Origin: CAZFOB01 sp964520325
Lineage (GTDB): Bacteria > Actinomycetota > JAICYB01
Length of the DNA stretch: 64,000 nucleotides
NCBI GenBank assembly: GCA_964520325.1
Contig: CAZFOB010000012.1
Location: 42,701 to 106,700 of the forward strand
Direction: 5' to 3'
The notes under the pieces were generated by a model that worked only from the letters and a program-made list of their open reading frames with translations, had not been told where the DNA came from and searched no databases. The translations under genes were made by a program, and so were the position numbers. This document shows, piece after piece, positions 1 to 9,163 of the stretch (positions are counted from its first letter, which is position 1; each line of letters opens with the position of its first letter).

Positions 1-115
1 CAGTCGTCGCGTCGTCGTCGGAGACGGCGTCCGCACCCTCCTTGGCGGTGTTGCCGCACGCTGCGGCCAGCAGGATGACGCAGAGCAACACGGCGAGATA
101 GCGAGTCCTGCCCAT
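1..115 (-). CDS. Solute-binding lipoprotein, N-terminal fragment (runs off window edge)
   Basis: Only the first 38 codons are inside the window. They encode a basic start (MGRTR), a hydrophobic stretch and a lipobox LLAAACG, followed by an acidic/Thr-rich linker, which is the typical beginning of a lipid-anchored extracellular binding protein. The gene is divergent from the fused Liv-type permease/ATPase gene that starts at 206, so it is probably the binding protein of that importer. The lipobox resembles that of the complete Liv-type binding lipoprotein at 59381-60811 (LLAAACS). The signal peptide is seen directly; the assignment as a binding protein is inferred from context. Confidence 0.7.
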   Translation of the reverse strand, partial: MGRTRYLAVLLCVILLAAACGNTAKEGADAVSDDDATT

Positions 116-136
116 ACGTCCTTCCCGAAAGTCTCC

Positions 137-166
137 TTGACCAGGCCCGGCGGGCGACCTTACGTT
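137..166 (+). promoter_or_regulatory. Candidate sigma-70-type promoter for the fused Liv importer
   Basis: TTGACC (137-142) and TACGTT (161-166) are separated by 18 bases and lie just upstream of the start at 206. The match is moderate, and an alternative -10 could lie inside the motif at 164-184. Confidence 0.3.
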
Positions 167-184
167 AGCCGCTGTAAACATTCG
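164..184 (+). promoter_or_regulatory. Shared GTTAnnnnCnGTnAACA motif, copy a
   Basis: GTTAGCCGCTGTAAACATTC lies 22 bases before the proposed start of the transporter fusion. Closely similar sequences occur at 9117-9136 (before the HMGCS-like gene) and 58081-58101 (before an acyl-CoA dehydrogenase), all in the same orientation and at nearly the same distance from the start codon. It is either a shared operator or an extended -10 region. Confidence 0.4.
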
Positions 185-205
185 TGTAAAGGCGGAGGCG
201 GGGAG

Positions 206-2998
206 TTGCTGACCCTTTCCGGGTTCGAGATCACCTGGTCGTCCCTTGCTCTCGGGACGATCACCGGCATGACCTACGGCATCCTCGCCGTCGGCCTCAT
301 CCTCATCTACCGCTCGAACAAGATCATCAACTTCGCGCACGGCGAGATAGGGGCGTTCTCCGCCGCGGTGTTCGGCGCGCTCGTCACCCAGGCCGAGCTC
401 CACTACTGGCTCGCGTTCCCGGTCGCGATCGCGTTCGGCTCGGGTCTCGGCGCACTCACGGAGTTCGGGGCTGTGCGGCGACTGCGCAACGCACCCGCGG
501 TGATGAGCGCGGTCGCAACACTTGCGCTGGCTGGGGTGCTCGTGACGTTCTCGACCGTCGTGAACATCGGCTCGAGCGCTGCTTACCAATTCCCGCAGCC
601 GCGGTGGGCGCCCGAGTTCCGGATCGGCGGCCTTCTCGTGACGCAGGCGCATACCACGATGCTGATCGTCACGCCGTTCCTCGTGTTCGGGTTGGCCGTG
701 TTCCTCCAACGCAGCCGATTCGGCATGGCGATCCGCGCCTCGGCGGCCAACCGCGACGCCGCGCGTCTTTCGGCTGTGCCCGTCGCGCAGATGTCGACGA
801 TGGCATGGGCGATCGCCGGTGGAGTGTCCGCCTACACCGCGATCCTCATCTTCCCGACGCGAGGCTTCGTGAGTACCGAGGTGCTTGGACCGGCGCTGCT
901 TCTCCGTGCGCTCACCGCCGCGGTGATCGCGCGGATGACGAGCCTGACCATCGGATTTGTCGCCGGCATCGGGATCGGGCTGCTCGAGCACTTGCTGCTG
1001 TGGAATTTCCCGCGCGGGGGCCTCATCAGCGCGGTCCTCTTCGTGATCATCCTCGTCGCGTTGTTGTTGCAGCGCCGCGAGCGCGGACGCGATGAGGAGC
1101 GCTCGAGCTGGTCCTCGGTGCAGCCGTGGGCTCCGCTTCCGGACGCCGCACGCAAGCTGTGGGCCATCCGCAACCTGGGCTGGATCCTCGGCGGCCTCAC
1201 CCTCGTCGTCGCCCTCGCCCTCCCCGTCTTCATCACGCACTCGCTTGCCGTGCTGCTTGTCGGGCTCGTCGCGTTCGCGTTGGTCGGACTTTCGATCGGC
1301 ATCACCACCGGTCTCGGAGGACAACTCTCCCTCGGGCAGTTCGCCGTGGCCGGTGTCGGCGCGACCGCGTCTTTCCTCGTCGGTACGCGCACCGGTGCTT
1401 TCGCGTTAGGGCTGCTGGCCGCCGGACTGGCCGGCTCGGCCATTTCATTGCTGATCGGGCTACCGGCGCTTCGGATCCGTTCGCTGATGCTCACCGTGAC
1501 GACGCTTGGGTTCGCGCTCGCCGCGCAGGACTGGTTCTTCCGTCAGGAATGGATGCTGGGCGCAGGTGTCGACCCCGGGCGCCCGATCCTCTTCGGCGTC
1601 GCGCTCGATTCCGGAAAGGCGTATTACGTTTTCGCGGTTGCGATCGTCGCGATCTGCACATGGCTCGCACGCAACGTGTGGAGCTCGGGTGTCGGACGCC
1701 GTTTGCGCGCCGTGCGTGACAACGAAGATGCAGCGCGGTCGTTCACGATCCCGGTAACGCGCCTCAAGCTTCAGGGGTTCCTGCTTGCGGGTTTCCTTGC
1801 CGGCGTCGGCGGCGCGGTATACGGACACGCGCTCTCGCAGATCTCGAGCACCACGTTCCTCATGGCCGCGAGCATCGACGTTGCGATGTTGTCGGTGGTC
1901 GGAGGTATCGGTGTGCTGGCCGGACCGATCGTCGGCGCGCTCTTCGTGATCGGTGTGCCGCTCCTTCCTCTGGACAACGCGGGACTCGCGGCGACCAAGC
2001 TTGGCCTCCTGCTCCTCGTCTTGTACTTCCCGGGGGGCGTGGCGGAGATGCTGCGTCCTGTACGCGATGCGGTTGTATCGCGACTCGCGCGCCGCGCTGG
2101 AGTTGCCTTGGAGGCCGCATCCGACGAGGACGTCGAGCGTCGGCCGATCTCTCTCGCCACGCTCGCGGCCGGACGTCTCGAGGCCGGTCGTCTCGAGGGA
2201 CCCGTTTCGACGGGCAACCTGCTCGAAGTGACCGGCGCCGTCAAGCACTACGGCGGCATCAGGGCAGTCAACGGTGTGACGCTTACCGTCGCTCGCGGTG
2301 AGATCGTCGGACTGATCGGTCCGAACGGCGCGGGGAAGACAACGCTCTTCGAGCTCATCGGCGGGTTCGTCCCTGCCGACGACGGGACGTTCGTCTTCGA
2401 CGGTCACGACGTTTCGCACATGGGGGCCGAAGCGCGCGGAAGGCTCGGTCTCATCCGTTCGTTCCAGGACGCTGCGCTGTTCCCGACGATGACCACGATC
2501 GAGGTCGTGATGCTCGCGATGGAGCGCACCGATCAGACGCGGCTTGCTCGGTCTCTGTTGGGGCTGCACCGTTCCGACCGCCGGAAGGAAGAGTCCGCGC
2601 GAGAGCACATCGCGTCGATGGGGCTGTGGGAGTACCGCGACAAGCAGGTCCGCGAGCTCTCGACCGGTACGCGCCGCATCGTCGAGATCGCGTCACTGCT
2701 CGTGTTGCGTCCGACGCTGTTGTTGCTGGACGAACCGTCGGCCGGTATCGCGCAGCGCGAGGTCGAGGCACTGCACGAGCTGCTCGATCGGATCCGACGG
2801 GAGCTCGGTCTCACACTCCTCGTGATCGAGCACGACGTCCCGATGATCATGGCTCTCTCCGATCGCATCATCGCGATGGACACGGGGAGCGTGATCGCCG
2901 ACGGTCCCCCAGCGGACGTCCGCGTGCATCCGGACGTCGTCCGCTCCTATCTCGGCGGCGACGTCACGACGATCCAGCGCTCTGGTGTGAAGGCGTGA
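206..2998 (+). CDS. Fused branched-chain amino acid-type ABC importer: LivH-LivM-LivG in one polypeptide
   Basis: About 930 residues when started at TTG 206, which has a GGAGG at 194-198. The longer reading frame back to 137 adds a cysteine- and glycine-rich, non-membrane-like leader and is less likely. Residues ~5-300 are a LivH-type permease (motif NFAHGEIGAF), ~320-620 a LivM-type permease (GLGGQLSLGQFAVAGVGA), and ~670-925 a LivG-type ATPase with Walker A GPNGAGKT (~706), a degenerate signature LSTGTRR and Walker B LLLLDEP (~837). In the family these are normally three separate proteins of the hydrophobic-amino-acid importer, although LivM-LivG fusions are known. The second ATPase (LivF) is in the gene starting at 3519, and a binding lipoprotein is divergent at 1-115. 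The substrate is unknown; neighbouring acyl-CoA genes suggest a carboxylic acid or amino acid. Confidence 0.9.
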   Translation: MLTLSGFEITWSSLALGTITGMTYGILAVGLILIYRSNKIINFAHGEIGAFSAAVFGALVTQAELHYWLAFPVAIAFGSGLGALTEFGAVRRLRNAPAVMSAVATLALAGVLVTFSTVVNIGSSAAYQFPQPRWAPEFRIGGLLVTQAHTTMLIVTPFLVFGLAVFLQRSRFGMAIRASAANRDAARLSAVPVAQMSTMAWAIAGGVSAYTAILIFPTRGFVSTEVLGPALLLRALTAAVIARMTSLTIGFVAGIGIGLLEHLLLWNFPRGGLISAVLFVIILVALLLQRRERGRDEERSSWSSVQPWAPLPDAARKLWAIRNLGWILGGLTLVVALALPVFITHSLAVLLVGLVAFALVGLSIGITTGLGGQLSLGQFAVAGVGATASFLVGTRTGAFALGLLAAGLAGSAISLLIGLPALRIRSLMLTVTTLGFALAAQDWFFRQEWMLGAGVDPGRPILFGVALDSGKAYYVFAVAIVAICTWLARNVWSSGVGRRLRAVRDNEDAARSFTIPVTRLKLQGFLLAGFLAGVGGAVYGHALSQISSTTFLMAASIDVAMLSVVGGIGVLAGPIVGALFVIGVPLLPLDNAGLAATKLGLLLLVLYFPGGVAEMLRPVRDAVVSRLARRAGVALEAASDEDVERRPISLATLAAGRLEAGRLEGPVSTGNLLEVTGAVKHYGGIRAVNGVTLTVARGEIVGLIGPNGAGKTTLFELIGGFVPADDGTFVFDGHDVSHMGAEARGRLGLIRSFQDAALFPTMTTIEVVMLAMERTDQTRLARSLLGLHRSDRRKEESAREHIASMGLWEYRDKQVRELSTGTRRIVEIASLLVLRPTLLLLDEPSAGIAQREVEALHELLDRIRRELGLTLLVIEHDVPMIMALSDRIIAMDTGSVIADGPPADVRVHPDVVRSYLGGDVTTIQRSGVKA

Positions 2999-3522
2999 GG
3001 CGCGTGCTGTTGATCTGCGTGCTCTTGTTCGTTTCGTCGTGTCAGACGAGCGGCATGTCATTCACGCGCGACCCGAGTCTGCGGATCACGAGCCCGAGCT
3101 CGCGCGCGACGGTCGGCCTTCCCGTCGACATGCGATGGGATGCCTCGCGCGAGCTCGAATCTTCGATCGAGGACTCGGACGGCGAGCGGTACTTCGCCGT
3201 CTTCGTCGACCGGGCGCCGATCCGCGGCGGCAAGGACATCTCCGACTTGGTCGATCGGGAGTGCCGTCGCACGCCGGGCTGCGGCGACGAGTCGTGGTTC
3301 AACGATCGGGGTGTGTATTTCACGTCCGGCACCTCGGTGACGATCCGCGATGTCGACGACCTGCGCCACGATCGCAACCGCGAGGACCGCGATCTGCACC
3401 GCGCCACAGTCGTCGTGATGGAGCGAGCCGAAGACCCGGTGCTCGACACGCTCCACGACGGCACGAGGGACGGGGAAGGCGCGGTCTCGGTGCAGTTCTG
3501 GGTCGATCGGACGACGTCGTGA
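2995..3522 (+). CDS. Small secreted lipoprotein of unknown function
   Basis: Starts with a GTG that overlaps the stop of the transporter gene (GTGA), giving 175 residues. The N-terminus VRRVLLICVLLFVSSC is a lipoprotein signal with the lipid-modified Cys at residue 16. The mature part is polar and Asp/Arg-rich, contains a pair of cysteines (CRRTPGC) and has no domain I recognise. It overlaps the next gene (MFS-LivF) by 4 bases, so it sits inside the importer operon between the two transporter halves and is presumably an accessory extracytoplasmic component. The location is inferred from the signal peptide; the function is unknown. Confidence 0.75.
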   Translation: MRRVLLICVLLFVSSCQTSGMSFTRDPSLRITSPSSRATVGLPVDMRWDASRELESSIEDSDGERYFAVFVDRAPIRGGKDISDLVDRECRRTPGCGDESWFNDRGVYFTSGTSVTIRDVDDLRHDRNREDRDLHRATVVVMERAEDPVLDTLHDGTRDGEGAVSVQFWVDRTTS

Positions 3523-5648
3523 GCGATCGCTTGGCAGCCGGACGCCGTGCGCTCGGGATCGGTGGATCCGATCCTGTTCCGCGGCTTCGCGACGGACTTC
3601 GGGGGAATCGGTACCCGCTCGTTGCGTTGTCGGGGATCGCGGCTGTCCACCAGCTGCAGCCCCTCGTCCTGCTCGCGCTCGGCTCCGAGATCGGGGACGT
3701 GACCGGAGGCGGTCCCGGCACGATCTCGTTCGCGGTCGCGTTTCACGCACTTGCCTATTACTTGGGCGCATTGCGGTTCGCCGTCGAGACCGAGTCGCGA
3801 CCGAACCGTGCGGAGATCGCCGCGCGGACGGCGTTCGCCTGGTCGTTCATCACGCTGATCACGGCCTTCGCCGCTTCAGGCAGTGCCATCGTTGCGGCGC
3901 TCGCGGCGGCTGGGTTCGTGCGCGGAGCCGTGTTCTCGATCCATCCGCCGCTGCTGATGGACAGCTACCCGACAGGGGTGCGCGGACGCGTCTTCGGCAT
4001 CTGGTGGGCAGCTCAAGCCTTCGGGATGGGCGCCGGGCTGATCGGGTTCGCGCTCGCGTACCGGATCTTCGACCTGAACTGGCGATCGGCGTTCCTCGTC
4101 GCCGGCATGGTGTCGTTCTTGCCCGTCCTCATCGCCGAGTGGTTGCGCGACCCGGGCTTCGGTGGACATGACGAGCGCGCCGTGCGCGAGACGGCAGCCG
4201 GTCCCGACGGTGCGGCGCCGCAGTCGCGTTCCTCGACGCTCGGGCTCGGGGAGATCATCAGGCGGCTGATGCTCGTCGCCGCATTCAAGCAGTCGCTCGT
4301 AGCGTTCGCGGTCCTCGGCGTCTTCGTAGTTCCGATGCAGTCCTTCGTGAGCGCGTACCTCGATCTGCGCTGGAACGTCTTCGCGGACCAGCGCGCGATC
4401 GTGCTCGGTGTCGTGTGGCTCAGCGCGGTCCCCGTCGTAGTTGTCGCGGGACGCATCATCGACCGGTCGTTTCGGAACGACCCCGGCGCGCCCTTGCGTT
4501 TCGCTGCACGCGCTCTTGGGGCCGGCGCGGTTCTCGTCGCGCTCGCCGTGAACGTCCCTTCCTACGCTCTGTGCTTGACGCTGCTCTCCGCCGGATACGC
4601 GGCACTCTGGGCCGCATATCCGGCTGCGTTCCTCTCGGTGCTTTCCGTCGTCCCGCCGCGGTATCGCGCACACGCCACCGCCCTGCTCGGCATCACGTCG
4701 ACGATCGTTGGCGGACTCGGCGGCCTCATCGTCTTCGGAGGACTCGATCGTCGCATCGGGTTGTCGGGCGCTGTGGTCGCGCTCCTCATCCCAGCGGCGG
4801 TGGGCGTACGGTTGTTCTCGAGGGCGTCGAAGGTGGTCTCGGAAGACCTCGACAAGTTCGTCGAGGAGACCTCGGAGGACGCGGTGCTGCGCGCAACGCT
4901 CGTGCGCGGCGGAACACTTCCGTTGTTGCGGTGTCACGGCATCGACTTCTCGTATGGGCAGCTCCAGGTGCTCTTCGGTGTCGACTTCTCGATCGCCGAG
5001 CAGGAGATGGTTGCCCTGCTCGGCACCAATGGCGCTGGGAAATCGACCCTCCTTCGTGTGATCTCGGGGCTCGGACTCCCGTCGCGTGGCACCGTCCATT
5101 ACCGTGGCGAGGACGTTTCCTTCTTGGACGCCGAGCGGCGCGTGCGTCTCGGCATCGTGCAGATCCCCGGCGGGCGTGCGGTGTTCGATCCGATGACGGT
5201 CGTCGAGAACATCAAGGTGTTCGGCTACGCCTTCGATCGTGACACGAAGACGATCGAGAAGGGGATGGAGGCTGCGTTCGAAGCCATGCCGCGCCTGTAC
5301 GAACGGCGCAATAGTCGTGCCCGAACGCTGTCGGGCGGGGAGCGACAGATGCTCGGCCTCGCGAAGGCGTTCGTGCTGAGGCCCCGGCTCTTACTGATCG
5401 ACGAACTCTCACTCGGGCTCGCGCCGCGCATCGTCAGCGAGCTGCTCGATACGGTGCGCGCGATCAACGCATCGGGAACCGCCGTTGTGCTCGTCGAGCA
5501 GTCGGTCAACGTTGCGCTGTCTGTCGTCGACCACGCGTATTTCATGGAGCGCGGCCAGATCCGCTTCGACGGATCGGCAACCGAGCTGCTGGAGCGGCCC
5601 GACCTCATCCGGTCGGTCTTCCTCGAAGGGGCCACCAAGGAACGGTAA
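3519..5648 (+). CDS. MFS permease fused to LivF-type ABC ATPase
   Basis: GTG start overlaps the preceding stop; 709 residues. Residues ~20-450 are a multi-span hydrophobic domain with major-facilitator features, including the loop signature PTGVRGRVFGIWWAAQAFG. Residues ~468-705 are a complete LivF-like ATPase: Walker A GTNGAGKST (~500), signature LSGGERQM (~603), Walker B LLLIDEL (~623) and a switch region VVLVEQSVNVAL. LivF is the second ATPase of Liv importers, so together with the upstream LivHMG fusion the operon encodes all four core parts in two chains. A secondary transporter joined to an ABC ATPase is unusual: the MFS part could be an extra exporter, a regulatory or dimerisation module, or an alternative permease. 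The domain identities are clear; how they work together is unknown. Confidence 0.88.
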   Translation: MSDRLAAGRRALGIGGSDPVPRLRDGLRGNRYPLVALSGIAAVHQLQPLVLLALGSEIGDVTGGGPGTISFAVAFHALAYYLGALRFAVETESRPNRAEIAARTAFAWSFITLITAFAASGSAIVAALAAAGFVRGAVFSIHPPLLMDSYPTGVRGRVFGIWWAAQAFGMGAGLIGFALAYRIFDLNWRSAFLVAGMVSFLPVLIAEWLRDPGFGGHDERAVRETAAGPDGAAPQSRSSTLGLGEIIRRLMLVAAFKQSLVAFAVLGVFVVPMQSFVSAYLDLRWNVFADQRAIVLGVVWLSAVPVVVVAGRIIDRSFRNDPGAPLRFAARALGAGAVLVALAVNVPSYALCLTLLSAGYAALWAAYPAAFLSVLSVVPPRYRAHATALLGITSTIVGGLGGLIVFGGLDRRIGLSGAVVALLIPAAVGVRLFSRASKVVSEDLDKFVEETSEDAVLRATLVRGGTLPLLRCHGIDFSYGQLQVLFGVDFSIAEQEMVALLGTNGAGKSTLLRVISGLGLPSRGTVHYRGEDVSFLDAERRVRLGIVQIPGGRAVFDPMTVVENIKVFGYAFDRDTKTIEKGMEAAFEAMPRLYERRNSRARTLSGGERQMLGLAKAFVLRPRLLLIDELSLGLAPRIVSELLDTVRAINASGTAVVLVEQSVNVALSVVDHAYFMERGQIRFDGSATELLERPDLIRSVFLEGATKER

Positions 5649-5659
5649 GGTTGTCGGCC

Positions 5660-6442
5660 ATGAGCGAGCACATCCGGTACGAAGTCTCCGACGGCATCGG
5701 ACAGATCACCATCGACCGGCCCGAGAAGCGCAACGCGATGACGTACCTCATGCTCGCAGAGTTCATCGAGACCGTCCGGACGGCCGGCGCCGACGACGCG
5801 GCTCGGGTGCTCATCGTCACCGGGTCCGGTGGCGCCTTCTGCGCCGGGACCGACTTAGCCGACCTCAACACGATCCCCGGTGAGACGCGCGGCGTTCGCG
5901 GCGAGGCCGAGGACCACGATGTCTGGTGGCCGCTCGCGGCGTGCCCGAAGCCGGTGATCGCCGCGATCGACGGACCGGCCGTCGGCATGGGGGCCGAGTT
6001 CACCTCGCAATGCGACGTCCGTATCGCGTCGACGAACGCGCGGTTCGCGTGGAACTTCGTCCACAGAGGTCTCGTCCCGGACACCGGTGCGGGCACCTGG
6101 CTGCTGCCGCGCATCATCGGACTGCCGGTGGCTTTACGTCTCCTGTACTCCGGCGAGTTCATCGACGCCGAGCAAGCCCTCGCGCTTGGTTACGTCACCG
6201 CCGTCGTCGAACCGGACGATCTGCTCCCGAGGGCCCGCGAGATCGCGAACGTGTTCCTCGCCGGCTCGCCGCACTCCCAGAAGCTGATCAAGGATCTCGT
6301 CTACAACGGGATCTCACGCGACCTCGGAGAGCACATGCAGCACCACGTACGGGCGCTCACCGCCTGCTTCCGCTCCGAGGATCACAAGGAAGGTGTCGCC
6401 GCGTTCCTCGAGCGCCGCGAAGCGAAGTTCACCGGCCGCTAA
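5660..6442 (+). CDS. Enoyl-CoA hydratase/isomerase family protein
   Basis: 260 residues of the crotonase superfamily, acting on acyl-CoA thioesters in the cytosol. The N-terminal ITIDRPEKRNAM, the oxyanion-hole segment GGAFCAGTDLADL and the second segment AAIDGPAVGMGAEF are all visible. ATG 5660 is preferred (GGTAAGG lies about 9 bases upstream); a TTG at 5651 is in frame. It begins 11 bases after the MFS-LivF stop and is likely co-transcribed, linking the importer to CoA-dependent breakdown of its substrate. The substrate chain cannot be inferred, and the family also includes isomerases and hydrolases. Confidence 0.88.
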   Translation: MSEHIRYEVSDGIGQITIDRPEKRNAMTYLMLAEFIETVRTAGADDAARVLIVTGSGGAFCAGTDLADLNTIPGETRGVRGEAEDHDVWWPLAACPKPVIAAIDGPAVGMGAEFTSQCDVRIASTNARFAWNFVHRGLVPDTGAGTWLLPRIIGLPVALRLLYSGEFIDAEQALALGYVTAVVEPDDLLPRAREIANVFLAGSPHSQKLIKDLVYNGISRDLGEHMQHHVRALTACFRSEDHKEGVAAFLERREAKFTGR

Positions 6443-6506
6443 CTGAGACCGTTCGTTCCGTCGGCGACGACGTAGGGGTGTCGGGTTTGCCACATACCAT
6501 CCACCG

Positions 6507-7502
6507 GTGACGGACCAGCCGGCTCCCGCTATCTCTGTCCGCGACCTGACCATGACGTACCGCGCCCCGGTCCGTGAGCACGGGATCCGTGGATCTCTGC
6601 GCGCGCTCGTCAAGCGGACCTTCCGCGAGGTCGAGGCCGTTCGCAAAGTGACGTTCGACGTCGAGCACGGCGAGGTCATCGGCTTCATCGGGCCGAACGG
6701 CGCCGGCAAGACGTCGACGCTGAAGATGCTGTCCGGTGTTCTGCACCCGACGGGCGGCGACGCGCACGTCCTCGGACACACGCCGTGGCGTCGCGAAGGC
6801 GACTTCCTCCGGCAGATCGCGCTGATCCGCGGGAGCAAGCCCTTCGAGCTCTTCGGCGAGCTCACCGTGATGGACGTTCTTCGGTTCCAGCGACTCATCT
6901 ACGAGGTCCCGGAAGAGGACTTCCGGCGATACGTCGGCGAGCTGACGGATCTGCTCGAGCTCGAGCCGCTCAAGCGCCGGCAGGTCCGCGCCCTCTCGCT
7001 CGGCGAGCGGATGCGTGTCGGTTTCGCCAACGCGCTCGTGTACCGGCCACGGGTGCTGTTCCTGGACGAACCGACGATCGGACTTGACGTCACAGCAGCC
7101 GCGAACGTCCGCGCGTTCATCAAGGACTATTGCGCGACGACTGGTGCGACCGTCCTGCTCACATCTCACGCGATGAACGACGTCGAAACGCTGTGCAAAC
7201 GCATCGTGCTCATCGACGAAGGGACGCTGCGCTACGACGGTCCGTTGCAGCAGCTGGCCACGCGCCTCGCGCCGTGGAAGCTGTTGCGGGTAGCGGTGAC
7301 CGACGGCGGCTCGGTCGATTGGACGCAGTACGGCGAAGTCGTCGGATTCGACGACGGTCACGCGCAGATACGCGTCCCGCGTGACGCAGCCCCGGCGGTG
7401 ACGGCGCGGCTGCTCGCGGAGTTGCCCGTGCACGACCTGACCGTCGAGAACCCACCGCTCGAGTCGGTGATCGACCTGGTCTACCGCGAAGGGATCACGT
7501 GA
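6507..7502 (+). CDS. ABC-2 type exporter ATP-binding subunit (COG4586-like)
   Basis: 331 residues starting at GTG 6507. An ABC ATPase with the N-terminal stretch found in the COG4586 family (conserved aromatic/Arg-rich region before the first strand), Walker A GPNGAGKTS (~65), signature LSLGERMR and Walker B VLFLDEPTIGLD, then SHAMNDVETLCKR. The C-terminal ~80 residues form the usual accessory domain. It overlaps the next gene by 4 bases and the three genes 6507-9091 form one unit (ATPase plus two unlike permeases). Such systems are thought to export lipids, polysaccharides or drugs; the substrate here is unknown. Confidence 0.92.
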   Translation: MTDQPAPAISVRDLTMTYRAPVREHGIRGSLRALVKRTFREVEAVRKVTFDVEHGEVIGFIGPNGAGKTSTLKMLSGVLHPTGGDAHVLGHTPWRREGDFLRQIALIRGSKPFELFGELTVMDVLRFQRLIYEVPEEDFRRYVGELTDLLELEPLKRRQVRALSLGERMRVGFANALVYRPRVLFLDEPTIGLDVTAAANVRAFIKDYCATTGATVLLTSHAMNDVETLCKRIVLIDEGTLRYDGPLQQLATRLAPWKLLRVAVTDGGSVDWTQYGEVVGFDDGHAQIRVPRDAAPAVTARLLAELPVHDLTVENPPLESVIDLVYREGIT

Positions 7503-8284
7503 GCGCGATCGCCGTCCGTCGGAATACGTTTCTGCTCGGCGGCTACGTGCGCCGGCATTTCCTCTCATGGACGGCCGGGTGGAGCTTCGCGATCACGATC
7601 TATCTGAGCAGGCTCGTGACACCGCTCATCGGACTTGCGCTCTGGACGAAGGCCATCCCCAACGATCCGAGTGTCGCGGCGTACTACGTCGCGATGATCT
7701 TCTGCGTGATGGCGACGGACTCGCCGGAGAACCACACGTTCGCCCAACGGGTCTACGACGGCGCCTTCACCGACGACCTCCTGCGTCCACATCCCGTCAC
7801 GATCTCAACGGTCGGCTTCAATATCGCGTTCAAAGCCTTCAACGTCCTCGGCGCGATCCCGATCGCGATCGTCGTCGGGCTGTTGACGGACGTGCGTCTG
7901 CTGCCGACGCGCGTCTTGCTCGCCGTCCCCGCCGTCATCCTCGGTTCGGCGATCGCGTTCGTCCTGATGTTCACGCTCGCGCAGTCGTCCTTCTGGACGC
8001 CGCGGGTGCACGCCGTGACCGCGATCGGACAGAGCATGATCTTCGTCCTCGGCGGGGGAGCGGCGCCGATCCCGTTCCTGCCCGAGGGGATGCGCGCGTG
8101 GTTGATCGCGCTCCCGTTCCGCGCGATCAACGGCTTCCCGTGCGAAGTGTTGTCGGGACTCGTGACCGGACGGGACATCGTCACGGGCTACCTGCTCCAA
8201 GTCGTGTGGCTCGCCGTGCTCGCGTTCGCATCGCGGCGGGTATGGCTGGCGGGCGTCCGCCGCTACGTCGCGGTGGGGGGCTAA
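7499..8284 (+). CDS. ABC-2 type exporter permease subunit 1
   Basis: 261 residues, GTG start overlapping the ATPase stop. Hydrophobic, with about six predicted membrane segments, and related by context and pattern to the COG4587/COG3694 permeases that pair with COG4586 ATPases. It lacks catalytic motifs and forms half of the membrane channel with the product of 8294-9091. The permease role is inferred from hydrophobicity and tight coupling to the ATPase. Confidence 0.85.
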   Translation: MSAIAVRRNTFLLGGYVRRHFLSWTAGWSFAITIYLSRLVTPLIGLALWTKAIPNDPSVAAYYVAMIFCVMATDSPENHTFAQRVYDGAFTDDLLRPHPVTISTVGFNIAFKAFNVLGAIPIAIVVGLLTDVRLLPTRVLLAVPAVILGSAIAFVLMFTLAQSSFWTPRVHAVTAIGQSMIFVLGGGAAPIPFLPEGMRAWLIALPFRAINGFPCEVLSGLVTGRDIVTGYLLQVVWLAVLAFASRRVWLAGVRRYVAVGG

Positions 8285-8293
8285 ACGTTGCGC

Positions 8294-9091
8294 ATGCTTC
8301 GCCAAACTGTGCGGGTTTCGCGATTGCTCGGCGGGATCGCGTCGATCTCGCTTCAGCGCGACCTCGCGTACCGCTCCGAGATCTTCGTCCGCGTCGGGTT
8401 GAGCGTGCTCACCGCCTTCGGGACGATCGCGTCACTCGCGGCCGTGTACTCCCACGTCGAGCTCCTGGCCGGCTGGCGCTTCGGCGAAGCGGTGCTCGTG
8501 CTCGGGATGTTCATGATCGTGAATGGCCTGCTGCTCACGTTCATCGAGCCGAACCTCGAATGGTTCGCCGAGAAGCTTCGGACGGGGATGCTGGACGACG
8601 TCCTGCTCAAGCCCGTGCCGAGCATCTTCTTGACGTCCTTCGCAACGTCGCGTCCCTGGTCGCTCGTCGACGTGTTGATGGGTGTGGCGGTTGGGATGTT
8701 CGGCGTCGCGTCACTCGACGTGCCGATCACCGCAGGGGGTGTCTTCGGAAGCCTCGCGCTGGTCGGCGTCGGAGCGATCGCGGCGTGGGCCATCCGGCTG
8801 GCGTGCGCGACGGCGTCCTTCTGGGCCCCCGGTCTCGAGCTGTCCGTGTTCTGGTACGCGCCGTGGACGCTCGGGCGCTATCCCGTCGACGCTTACGGGA
8901 AGATCGCGCGGACGGCACTCACGTACGTGCTTCCGGTCGCCTTCGTGTCAACGTTCCCGGCGCGCGCGCTGACACGCGGAACGAGCGCGGCGTTGCTGTT
9001 CGGCGGACTGGCGACTGCGGTGATCGCGTCGGCCGCCGTCGGCCTGCTGTGGCGCTTCGCCCTCCGGCGCTACACGAGTGCAACCAGCTGA
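8294..9091 (+). CDS. ABC-2 type exporter permease subunit 2
   Basis: 265 residues from ATG 8294 (a TTG at 8288 is an in-frame alternative). A membrane protein with an N-terminal amphipathic segment and about six hydrophobic segments. It carries the PVPSIFLTSFAT-type loop between helices that I associate with the second permease of COG4586 systems. It follows the first permease after 9 bases. Together the three genes make a complete heteromeric exporter; nothing adjacent indicates the substrate. Confidence 0.85.
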   Translation: MLRQTVRVSRLLGGIASISLQRDLAYRSEIFVRVGLSVLTAFGTIASLAAVYSHVELLAGWRFGEAVLVLGMFMIVNGLLLTFIEPNLEWFAEKLRTGMLDDVLLKPVPSIFLTSFATSRPWSLVDVLMGVAVGMFGVASLDVPITAGGVFGSLALVGVGAIAAWAIRLACATASFWAPGLELSVFWYAPWTLGRYPVDAYGKIARTALTYVLPVAFVSTFPARALTRGTSAALLFGGLATAVIASAAVGLLWRFALRRYTSATS

Positions 9092-9116
9092 CGCGTCCGG
9101 CAAATATGGCGTGCCG

Positions 9117-9136
9117 GTTATCGTCGGTTAACATCG
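9117..9136 (+). promoter_or_regulatory. Shared GTTAnnnnCnGTnAACA motif, copy c
   Basis: GTTATCGTCGGTTAACATCG lies 27 bases before the ATG at 9164, matching the copies at 164-184 and 58081-58101 in orientation and spacing. Confidence 0.4.
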
Positions 9137-9163
9137 AAGGCAACCGCCGAAAAGGGGAGGCGC

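Noticed and set aside
1460..2608. Long antisense open frames inside transporter and dehydrogenase genes (e.g. 1460-2608, 3876-5099, 35868-38084)
   Set aside because: Arg/Glu/His-rich shadow frames typical of high-GC coding DNA, fully covered by well-identified genes on the other strand.
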